A DNA stretch of 49,336 nt from an uncultured Clostridia bacterium. Its GTDB lineage: Bacteria; Bacillota; Clostridia; Christensenellales; Borkfalkiaceae. Positions 1 to 6,426 of the stretch are shown piece after piece. The notes beneath the pieces were generated by a model that was given only the letters and a program-made list of their open reading frames with translations, made no database searches and was not told the origin of the DNA. The number at the start of each line of letters is the position of its first letter. Position 1 is the first letter of the stretch. The DNA is taken from NCBI GenBank assembly GCA_958419945.1, contig CATZIC010000003.1, forward strand, positions 1 through 49,336. Direction: 5' to 3'. Position numbers and translations under genes: made by a program.

Positions 1-138
1 CTTTCTCTTTGCGTTTTATCCCCTAAAATTGCTTCGCATTTTTAAAGATTTAAGTGAAGTTAATATATTTAGGTTGACAGTCTTAAAAAAATCAGTGAGA
101 CAGAAGTATACGCCTGCGTGTACTCCCGCCTGCACTAA

Positions 139-387
139 TTATTTGTCGCTGTTTAAGTACTTTTTAAGATCTTCCGCCTTTAAAACGGTTGCTTCAAGCG
201 GAATAGTGATTTTCTTTTTAGGTTTTCTTTTTGGCTTTTTGCTCTCTGTTACGTAAAAGATTTTAGGACTTTGTTTTTTAGGCGGCGTTTGATATTTGTT
301 TTTTATAAACACGACCACAAAGCCGAGAAGCATACAAATTGCAAAAAGTAAAAGTACGGTTAATACGCCTGCAGAAGCTTCCGTCAT
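139..387 (-). CDS. Small single-pass membrane protein, unknown function
   Basis: This 82-residue protein has one hydrophobic segment near the N terminus (about residues 7-28). A short linker follows, then a very basic stretch rich in Lys and Pro (about 48-60), and a C-terminal IPLEATVLKAEDLKKYL segment that could form a helix. The topology suggests a short outside end and a basic cytoplasmic tail. The ATG follows a GGGGG ribosome site by eight bases, which supports the start. It is divergent from the DeoC-like gene to its right. I do not recognise the family and assign no function. The 138 bases left of it hold no gene I can support. Confidence 0.6.
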   Translation of the reverse strand: MTEASAGVLTVLLLFAICMLLGFVVVFIKNKYQTPPKKQSPKIFYVTESKKPKRKPKKKITIPLEATVLKAEDLKKYLNSDK

Positions 388-503
388 AATTTATACCCCC
401 GTTTAAAGTAGGATAATTATAACAAATCTTGCTTGCCGCAATATTACGATTTTTATCGTTTTAGGTTTTTGTTTGTCTATTTTCGTTACATAACTATTTT
501 TAT

Positions 504-533
504 AAAAATAGGGCTATAGGTCGATTATCGGCG
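504..533 (-). repeat. 30-bp CTATAG element, copy in a 5' leader
   Basis: The core GGCTATAGGTCGATTATCGG is followed at once by the ribosome site of the DeoC-like gene. An 18-base perfect palindrome, CTATTTTTATAAAAATAG (494-511), overlaps the T-rich end. Here the element would be transcribed as part of the 5' leader rather than as a terminator. Confidence 0.7.
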
Positions 534-549
534 AAAATAGGGGGTAAAT

Positions 550-1602
550 ATGTTTTTTAGACGGAAAACAAAACCGAAAGATTTAGAAAAAGAAACCGAA
601 AAGAAAGTTATAGTAAAAAAAGAAATTACAAATGACACGCCTAAATTTTCAGATTACCCTGAAAAAGATTTAGGTAGCGACAGTGTGATTGATAGCGAGA
701 AAGCAGTCGAAAATACGACGGAAGTGATTTCCGAAGAGGGCTTTGAAAACGCAGATAAAGCCGAGAGTGTTTCAAAAACCGAAGAGCAAAGTGTTTCTGA
801 AACCGACGGAAATCTTTCCGAAAGTGAGAGCGGAAATTCAGATAGTCCCGAAGAACCCACTCCGCCACCGATATACGAAACGGCAAAACTGTTCGGTGTC
901 AGTGAAGAGCGGCTTACGGGTGAATTTAACGCCTATAAAGCAAGCAAACTGTTTAAGCGGATAAACCTTCTTGCTATCGACGTAAGAATGGGGACCGAAC
1001 TTTTAAACGGGCTTATTAAAAACGCAATAGATCTAGGGCTTGAGTCGGTTACGGTGCTTCCGTCGAAGCTTTTGGACGCAAAAAGGTTCGCCGGCGATAA
1101 AATTAAGGTAAGGGTGGCGCTTTTCTATCCTTTCGGGGCGGAAATTCAAAAGTTCAAACTTAAAGCCATATCAAATGCGGTAAAAAGAAAGGTTGCGGGA
1201 ATAGAACTTCCGTTAGAGATAAGCGAGCTTTCCGCTAAATCTCCTCACCAGATCGTTAAGGAGTGGAGAAAACTTAAAAAGAAGGCGGGAAAAATTCCGC
1301 TTATTATGGTAGCGGATTTTGACCTTTTGTCTGTTGAAGAAATAAACGTGGTTTCAAGTATCGTCAAAAAAGCGGGGATCGAAAAAATCAAAACTTCCAC
1401 ATGCGTTTTGTCGGGCGGTTCATACGACTTCCAAGTGGGTGATAATCTTCCATGTTTGGAAGGGCTTAAGTACGAGGTAGCTTCCCTCCGTCCTACTTCT
1501 TCGGACGTGCTTTCGATGTTTCGTTGGGGTGCGGACACGGTGTCCTCTCCAAACATTACAGACGCACTTATGGGGGTAAAAAAACTTTTAGGCTGTGTGT
1601 AG
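550..1602 (+). CDS. DeoC-like (deoxyribose-phosphate aldolase fold) protein with acidic N-terminal extension
   Basis: The protein has 350 residues. Residues 1-110 are low complexity, basic at the very start and then rich in Glu, Ser and Asp, so probably disordered. From about residue 115 to the end the pattern resembles class I deoxyribose-phosphate aldolase. It has LLNGLIKNAIDLGLESVTVLP, then a VRVALFYPFGAE strand-turn like the VIGFPLG of DeoC, and GIEKIKTSTC at 276-285. The family's Schiff-base lysine sits in a KTSTG motif, and K281 matches it. The loop that normally holds the catalytic Asp reads GIELPLEIS here, so activity is uncertain. Normal DeoC is about 220-260 residues and lacks the acidic extension. 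An AGGGGG ribosome site precedes the ATG. It stands alone, followed by repeats. Confidence 0.55.
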   Translation: MFFRRKTKPKDLEKETEKKVIVKKEITNDTPKFSDYPEKDLGSDSVIDSEKAVENTTEVISEEGFENADKAESVSKTEEQSVSETDGNLSESESGNSDSPEEPTPPPIYETAKLFGVSEERLTGEFNAYKASKLFKRINLLAIDVRMGTELLNGLIKNAIDLGLESVTVLPSKLLDAKRFAGDKIKVRVALFYPFGAEIQKFKLKAISNAVKRKVAGIELPLEISELSAKSPHQIVKEWRKLKKKAGKIPLIMVADFDLLSVEEINVVSSIVKKAGIEKIKTSTCVLSGGSYDFQVGDNLPCLEGLKYEVASLRPTSSDVLSMFRWGADTVSSPNITDALMGVKKLLGCV

Positions 1603-1694
1603 CGCCGTGTTAGTTTTAGACTAAAAATTATATATTATCGTAAGGACTGTCTTTTTTCGGTGGTCCTTTTTTACGTAGCAGAAATGTAAAAAGT

Positions 1695-1724
1695 GCCGAT
1701 AGCGGGCCTATAGCACCACTTTTG
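1695..1724 (+). repeat. 30-bp CTATAG element (left copy of a composite module)
   Basis: GCCGATAGCGGGCCTATAG is followed by a CACTTTT tail. It lies about 90 bases after the stop of the DeoC-like gene and forms the left boundary of a module whose centre is the EERSDVAI hairpin repeat. Confidence 0.75.
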
Positions 1725-1745
1725 AGAATTATCCCGCTTTGGTGT

Positions 1746-1782
1746 CCGGATTGCCACGGAGCGCTCGCTCCTCGCAATGACG
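1746..1782 (+). repeat. 'EERSDVAI' hairpin repeat (GGATTGCCACG...CGCAATGAC)
   Basis: GGATTGCCACGGAGCGC followed by GCTCCTCGCAATGACG forms an imperfect inverted repeat. It is a repeat type widespread in bacterial genomes and often mistranslated as peptides such as HCEERSDVAI. The apparent minus-strand frame at 1628-1810 is a product of this repeat, not a gene. Together with the flanking elements it accounts for most of the 326-bp gap between genes. Confidence 0.8.
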
Positions 1783-1821
1783 AAGTGGAAATGACCGCCA
1801 CTCTCCACACTCCACACTCTA

Positions 1822-1847
1822 ATAACCGACCTATAGAGGTACTTTTG
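1822..1847 (+). repeat. 30-bp CTATAG element (right copy of a composite module)
   Basis: ATAACCGACCTATAGAGG then TACTTTT. It has the same orientation as the copy at 1695, so the hairpin repeat lies between two direct copies. The rest of the gap up to 1928 is A/T-rich, with a ribosome site just before the ferritin-like gene. Confidence 0.7.
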
Positions 1848-1928
1848 ATGAGATTTAAATAAAAACGGTATAAAAAGTTTTCAAATGGAAATGATTTAAA
1901 AAGGCATTACGCCCTTAAAAGGAGAACT

Positions 1929-3191
1929 ATGAACCCATTTGAACTAAAACCGAAAAAACTTGAAAGTTTAATTGTACCGCTGAGTAGAATTCCGCAAAAG
2001 ACTTACAACAAACTCGAAGTAAGTCCTTACACAAAAGTAAGACTAATACTTGCGGAAGGTACGGAATTCGAGGCAAATTGGAACACCCACCAACTAGACC
2101 GCCACGTTTATAATAACGACGTTCGCCGTCGCATTGCTATGATACGCCGCTCCGAACAAATTCAGCACAAAATGCTTGCTTCCTTAAAGCCAAAGGACGA
2201 AAACATACTCGAAACCACACTTGCTTACGAACAGCTTGCGGTAGACTTAACCGCAATTTTAGCAAAGCGTGCCAAAAATTACGTCGTAAAACAGCAACTC
2301 GATTTTGCCCTTTTAGAGGACTTCGACCACCTGTACAGATTTTCAGACCTTCTTGAAATGGAACAGGGCAAGAACTTCGAGTTATACCTCGGCGACTACA
2401 CCGAGGTTATGCCCGGGAGACCTACCGTTGCTGAATTCCGCCACCCTAACGATGATATCCGCTTTGGCATAAATTCCTGCAAAAACGACCTTATTACGAA
2501 TATTGACGTAGGTATAATCGTTGCAGCCGAGCAGCAGACCATGAATTTTTACATGAACGTAGGAAGTTATTACCCGAACGACCTCGGTAGGCGCATGTTC
2601 AGCGAAATTGCACTTATCGAAGAACAGCATGTTACCGGTTACGAAAGCCTGAAAGACCCCGATATGACCTGGCTTGAATGTAACCTGATGCACGAATACA
2701 CCGAATGTTACGTCTATTATTCGCTATATAATGACGAAAGCGACCCTAACATTAAGGCACTTTACGAAAGGATTTTCGAGCAGGAAGTTTGCCATCTTCA
2801 CGAAGCGGCTAATCTTTTGAGTGCTTACGAGGGAAAGAGTTGGTGCGAGGTTATCCCTAACGGAAACTTTCCCGAACTTTTGAAATTCGGAGAGAACAAA
2901 AATTATATCAGAAACGTGCTTAAAGATTGCAATCTTACCGCCGTCAAAGAAGGTTACGTTAACGTTCGTGATTTAGCTGATAACGCTGACTATTATAAGT
3001 ATCAGAAACTTTTTGTCGGCACCGGTGAGAAAAACCCAAGCCATAAGGTTATCGAAAAGTATATAAAGGAAAAGGGTGAAGATTTGCGTTATGAAATCGC
3101 TCCGCACCCCGTGCAGGAACTCAGAAACCGCAAAGAAGACAACCTTACCGTAGGAAGAGGCAAAGTGGGTTTTAAACCTTCCGCAAAATAA
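1929..3191 (+). CDS. Large ferritin-like (rubrerythrin-type) diiron protein
   Basis: The 420-residue soluble protein carries four metal-ligand motifs in the order expected of a rubrerythrin-type four-helix bundle. They are E201 (AAEQQTMNFY), E231xxH234 (IEEQHVTGY), E256 (MHEYTECYVYY) and E286xxH289 (EQEVCHLHEAA). An earlier pair, E101 and D131xxH134, could be the remnant of a duplicated half-site. No rubredoxin-type CxxC pairs are seen. Members of this fold handle oxygen, peroxide or iron, but the substrate cannot be read from sequence. The family is usually 140-200 residues, so this one has a long N-terminal part and a C-terminal tail of about 120 residues without a known domain. The ribosome site AAAAGGAG precedes the ATG. 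It is a single-gene unit ended by an element that forms a terminator. Confidence 0.65.
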   Translation: MNPFELKPKKLESLIVPLSRIPQKTYNKLEVSPYTKVRLILAEGTEFEANWNTHQLDRHVYNNDVRRRIAMIRRSEQIQHKMLASLKPKDENILETTLAYEQLAVDLTAILAKRAKNYVVKQQLDFALLEDFDHLYRFSDLLEMEQGKNFELYLGDYTEVMPGRPTVAEFRHPNDDIRFGINSCKNDLITNIDVGIIVAAEQQTMNFYMNVGSYYPNDLGRRMFSEIALIEEQHVTGYESLKDPDMTWLECNLMHEYTECYVYYSLYNDESDPNIKALYERIFEQEVCHLHEAANLLSAYEGKSWCEVIPNGNFPELLKFGENKNYIRNVLKDCNLTAVKEGYVNVRDLADNADYYKYQKLFVGTGEKNPSHKVIEKYIKEKGEDLRYEIAPHPVQELRNRKEDNLTVGRGKVGFKPSAK

Positions 3192-3236
3192 AAAACGGAA
3201 TCTTTTTTGAAGATTGAAAAAACTAAAAAAACTTAG

Positions 3237-3262
3237 AAAACCGACCTATAGGCCGGTTTTTT
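3237..3262 (+). terminator. Intrinsic terminator made by a 30-bp CTATAG element
   Basis: AAAACCGACC - TATA - GGCCGGTTTT pairs over nine of ten positions and ends in a run of six T. It follows the ferritin-like gene by 45 bases. This is the clearest case where the interspersed element itself forms a rho-independent terminator. Confidence 0.75.
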
Positions 3263-3359
3263 GCGCTTTTGAAAGTTCGTAGATTGTAAACTTTAATATT
3301 ATTTTAAATCTCCAATGCAATAATTTTTTCAATCCATTTAGGTAAATAGTTCTAAACAC

Positions 3360-3388
3360 TTGACAAAAAGTCTAATAAAAAGTAAAAT
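3360..3388 (+). promoter_or_regulatory. Sigma-A-type promoter of tRNA-Gly
   Basis: TTGACA (3360-3365), 17-base spacer, TAAAAT (3383-3388). Predicted start is about 14 bases before the mature tRNA 5' end. Confidence 0.75.
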
Positions 3389-3408
3389 ATTTTGGTAAAT
3401 TACAGTAT

Positions 3409-3482
3409 GCGGGTGTAGTACATCGGTAGTATGCGAGCTTCCCAAGCTTGAGAGGTGGGTCCGACTCCCATCATCCGCTCCA
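3409..3482 (+). tRNA. tRNA-Gly (anticodon CCC)
   Basis: The 74 bases fold into a full cloverleaf. The acceptor stem is GCGGGTG with CATCCGC, the D arm GTAC/GTAT, and the anticodon stem CGAGC/GCTTG. The anticodon loop is TTCCCAA, and the T arm GTGGG/CCCAT. The anticodon CCC reads the Gly codon GGG. CCA is encoded at the 3' end. The T loop reads TCCGACT, so position 55 is C instead of the usual pseudouridine-forming T, a small oddity. It is a single-gene unit between its own promoter and terminator. Confidence 0.93.
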
Positions 3483-3487
3483 ATAAA

Positions 3488-3530
3488 GAAAAGCCCGAAA
3501 CGAGTATGTTCGTTTCGGGCTTTTCCTTAT
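3488..3530 (+). terminator. Terminator of tRNA-Gly
   Basis: A perfect 16-bp stem (GAAAAGCCCGAAACGA at 3488-3503, its complement at 3510-3525) with a six-base loop. The right arm ends in CTTTTC, so it can work on the plus strand and weakly on the minus strand. Confidence 0.85.
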
Positions 3531-3602
3531 AGTTGGGGCAAAGTCAGCGTAAAGACTAAACCCTTTCCAATTAGCCTATTATCCGTGCAATTTAGCAAAG
3601 GG

Positions 3603-5117
3603 TTAAAATAGTGGCGTAAAAATTCTCACTATATTACAAATAAATCTTTGCATAACGCCCATTTTTTCAGACTTTTCGTCTTGAAGGCTGCACTTGGTAA
3701 AAGTATTGTCAAAATCATCCTTCAAAGCTTCTAACGCACTGACATTGCACATCCATACCGCACATTCATAATGGTGTGTCAAACTTCTGTAATCAAGATT
3801 TATTGTTCCGACAACGCCCACTTTACCGTCAGATAAAAAGTTCTTCGCATGGACGAATCCGGGCGTATACTCATATATTTTAATTCCATAATCCATCAGC
3901 GGCTTGTAGTTGGAACGGGTTACGTTGAACACGATTTTTTTATCGGGAATATGCGGGGTGATTATTCTGACGTCGACGCCACGTAGCGAAGCGGAACGCA
4001 AAGCCGATTGCATTTCGTGGTCTATAATCAAATATGGAGTGGTAATATACAGATATTTTTGTGCGGAATTTATCAAATTTATATAAACGTTTTCACCAAC
4101 GTGGTCTTTATATGCAGGCGCAGGTCCGTCGCAGTAGGGTTGAATATAGCCGTTATTTTCAAAACATCCGTAACTTTCCGTAATATAGTTGTCAAATATT
4201 TCTTCTTTTCCGGTCTGCATCTGATAAGAAGTTAGAAACATTACCGACAGACTTTTTACCGCTTCCCCTTTTAGCATTAGGGCAGAATCTTTCCAATGTC
4301 CGTAAGGGGATACCTTATTGATGTATTCGTCTGCTAAATTTGCACCGCCTATAAAGCCGACTTTTCCGTCGATAACCGTTATTTTTCTATGATCTCTGTT
4401 GTTATGAATACCTGAAACAACGGCATAAAAGGGGTTAAATTTAACGCATTTGATACCTAATTTTTTGAGTGTGTTGCAATAGCTTGAAGGAAGAGTGCCT
4501 ATTGAACCTATATCGTCGTAAATAATCCGTACTTCCACACCGCCTTTTACTTTATCTTTCAAAATGTCAAGAATATCATTCCACATAACGCCGCATTCGA
4601 TGATAAAGTATTCCATAAAAATAAACTTTTCTGCCTTATTGAGTTCTTCTTTCAGCGCCGACCAAAACTCTTCGCCGGAAGGAAAATACTCGCAGACACA
4701 ATTTTCATAACAAGGTAAACCGTTTGTACTTTTTATATAATTACTTTGTCCTTTGTAGGGCGCCTCGATATTAATATCTTTACGGTCAATAAAAAGTTTG
4801 TCCGTCTGTTTTTTAGCTTGATAGAAGAGCTTTTTCTGTTTGCGTGGCAGCGGATTATATGAAAACATAAGATACAGCACAGTTCCGAAAAGCGGCATCA
4901 ACAGAATTACGGCAAGCCAAGTAAGCTTTGGTTCGGGATACATATCCCGATGAAGTAACTGAAAAAATACCACTAATCCAAGTAGTGTACTCAATAGATT
5001 GAATACCCAAAAATACTTGTTAAGATAGACAATAAAGGCAAATATTATAAGAAACTGTAATATAATGGCAAGTCCGACTATCAAAAGCCGCCCGAATATG
5101 GTTTTAAGAAACTTCAT
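3603..5117 (-). CDS. cls: Cardiolipin synthase (phospholipase D family)
   Basis: This membrane enzyme condenses two phosphatidylglycerol molecules into cardiolipin and glycerol. The 504-residue protein has two N-terminal membrane segments, then two HKD motifs. The first is DHRKITVID within HNNRDHRKITVIDGKVGFIGG, the second FVHAKNFLSDGKVGVVG. Each keeps the HxKx4D pattern of the PLD superfamily, and the length is normal for the ClsA type. I place the start at the ATG at 5117 because AAAGGAAGTG precedes it and the protein then begins directly before the first membrane segment. An upstream in-frame ATG at 5204 would overlap the neighbouring gene by 68 bases and add an unlikely basic leader. It follows the 181-residue membrane protein by 19 bases and is probably cotranscribed with it. 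Confidence 0.93.
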   Translation of the reverse strand: MKFLKTIFGRLLIVGLAIILQFLIIFAFIVYLNKYFWVFNLLSTLLGLVVFFQLLHRDMYPEPKLTWLAVILLMPLFGTVLYLMFSYNPLPRKQKKLFYQAKKQTDKLFIDRKDINIEAPYKGQSNYIKSTNGLPCYENCVCEYFPSGEEFWSALKEELNKAEKFIFMEYFIIECGVMWNDILDILKDKVKGGVEVRIIYDDIGSIGTLPSSYCNTLKKLGIKCVKFNPFYAVVSGIHNNRDHRKITVIDGKVGFIGGANLADEYINKVSPYGHWKDSALMLKGEAVKSLSVMFLTSYQMQTGKEEIFDNYITESYGCFENNGYIQPYCDGPAPAYKDHVGENVYINLINSAQKYLYITTPYLIIDHEMQSALRSASLRGVDVRIITPHIPDKKIVFNVTRSNYKPLMDYGIKIYEYTPGFVHAKNFLSDGKVGVVGTINLDYRSLTHHYECAVWMCNVSALEALKDDFDNTFTKCSLQDEKSEKMGVMQRFICNIVRIFTPLF

Positions 5118-5136
5118 TTGATTTACACTTCCTTTG

Positions 5137-5682
5137 TTACTCGTCGCTTTTAATCGTGATATTGCATATGGTTTTTGCGATTGCTTTTGTCGCTTTATTT
5201 TCAAGATTTCTTTCGATAAATGCCGTATTTACGCCTTCCCAGACGCACAAGGTGCCGCTTATGTTGATTAAGTCAAACCATAATTCTTTATCACGTAACA
5301 GATAACTTAACAGCAATATGCTTGCTCCGATACTCATCAAAGTCCAACCGATTAACAGTTTCTTGTTGTTTCGTTTAACCGCACGATAAGCCACTAACCC
5401 AACGTTTTTTTTGATTATGTTTTCACACTCATCTTTAGTGTATTCACCGAAATCTTTTATAACTATTTGCAAATTCAGTTTGAATCTTTTAGGCAAAAGA
5501 GATATCGCTTCGCTTATATCCGAATACAATTTGTCGTTAAGTTTTTCCGTTGAATCATCGCCGAAGTTTGGATTAATTAGTTCCGAAAAGGTTTCGTACA
5601 CAAGTTTTAAGGTCGCAATATTATCTTGAATGGAAAAATAATTTTGCAATATTTGCATTTGTATTTCTTTTCTCTTACTCAT
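5137..5682 (-). CDS. Two-pass membrane protein, unknown, upstream of cls
   Basis: The protein has 181 residues. The first 100 are soluble, mostly helical and charged. Two membrane segments follow, around residues 108-128 (LLIGWTLMSIGASILLLSYLL) and 135-155, then a short charged tail. I do not recognise a named family. The 19-base gap to cls suggests a two-gene operon and hence a possible role at the membrane, but nothing in the sequence states it. The ribosome site is weak (ACGGT, eight to nine bases upstream). Confidence 0.65.
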   Translation of the reverse strand: MSKRKEIQMQILQNYFSIQDNIATLKLVYETFSELINPNFGDDSTEKLNDKLYSDISEAISLLPKRFKLNLQIVIKDFGEYTKDECENIIKKNVGLVAYRAVKRNNKKLLIGWTLMSIGASILLLSYLLRDKELWFDLINISGTLCVWEGVNTAFIERNLENKATKAIAKTICNITIKSDE

Positions 5683-5810
5683 TTCATTTTACCGTTACTT
5701 TGTTATTGGGTGATATTTTATAAAACTATCCCGCCAAACCACGTTAATTATAACAAATGACGATTATATTAGCAAGCATAAGAAAGTTAAAAGTTAGTGA
5801 TAGTTTTTTG

Positions 5811-5839
5811 TTGCAAAAAAGGTTGTTTCGTTATAAAAT
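5811..5839 (+). promoter_or_regulatory. Predicted promoter of the thioesterase gene
   Basis: TTGCAA (5811-5816), 17-base spacer, TAAAAT (5834-5839). The transcript would start near 5846 and carry a leader of about 105 bases. That leader contains an in-frame 26-codon frame, 5846-5926, described among the findings. Confidence 0.5.
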
Positions 5840-5951
5840 TAAGATATGCCGGCTAAAGGGTTTAACAAATTTAAAAGTAAGATCCTTAAAAAAGTTAGTG
5901 CTTTTTATAGCTGCGCCCGATTTTAACTAATCACACTGCGGGGTTTACTAA

Positions 5952-6371
5952 ATGGAAACATATAATCATAAAGTACAATATTACGAAACGGATAAAATGC
6001 AAATCACTCACCACTCAAACTATATAAGGTTTATGGAAGAAGCGAGAACAAATTACCTTGAAAAGATTGGTTGGAGCTACGCAAGAATGGAAAGCGAAGG
6101 GCTGATTTCGCCGGTTGTAAGTATTGATATTCATTATAAGAAAAGCACGACCTATAATGACGTTATTGAAATTGCCACGAAAATTGCGGATTTGTCGGCT
6201 GCTAAAATTGAATTCGAATATACAATGTACGTCGAAGGGAAAGTTGTCTGCGCGGCAAAAAGCGTTCATTGCTTTATAAACGGTGAAGGCAGGCCGGTTT
6301 CCGTAAAAAAATTAAAACCGGAACTTTACGAACTTCTTTTAAGTTTAGTTGAAAATAACGCAAATAATTAA
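5952..6371 (+). CDS. Acyl-CoA thioesterase, YbgC/FadM-type hotdog fold
   Basis: The 139-residue protein matches the usual length of the 4-hydroxybenzoyl-CoA thioesterase-like family, which hydrolyses acyl-CoA thioesters in the cytoplasm. The N-terminal signature VQYYETDKMQITHHSNYIRFMEEAR corresponds to the family's Y-x-D-T-D-x-x-G-x-V-x-N-x-x-Y-x-x-x-x-E-x-x-R. Asp14 is the expected catalytic Asp and R32 is conserved. A long beta section follows, as in the hotdog fold. The chain length of the acyl group cannot be told. A GGGG run eight to nine bases upstream of the ATG is the best ribosome site. The helicase gene begins 55 bases downstream. Confidence 0.85.
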   Translation: METYNHKVQYYETDKMQITHHSNYIRFMEEARTNYLEKIGWSYARMESEGLISPVVSIDIHYKKSTTYNDVIEIATKIADLSAAKIEFEYTMYVEGKVVCAAKSVHCFINGEGRPVSVKKLKPELYELLLSLVENNANN

Positions 6372-6426
6372 GCTTTGTTTAAATTAAGCTACAAACAAAT
6401 AAGATAAAATTACGGAATTAAGGAAA

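Noticed and set aside
1628..1810. Minus-strand frame of 60 codons
   Set aside because: It covers a composite repeat module and has no ribosome site or recognisable protein pattern.
5118..5204. Longer N terminus for cardiolipin synthase
   Set aside because: It overlaps the upstream gene by 68 bases, has no ribosome site and adds a basic leader before the first membrane segment.
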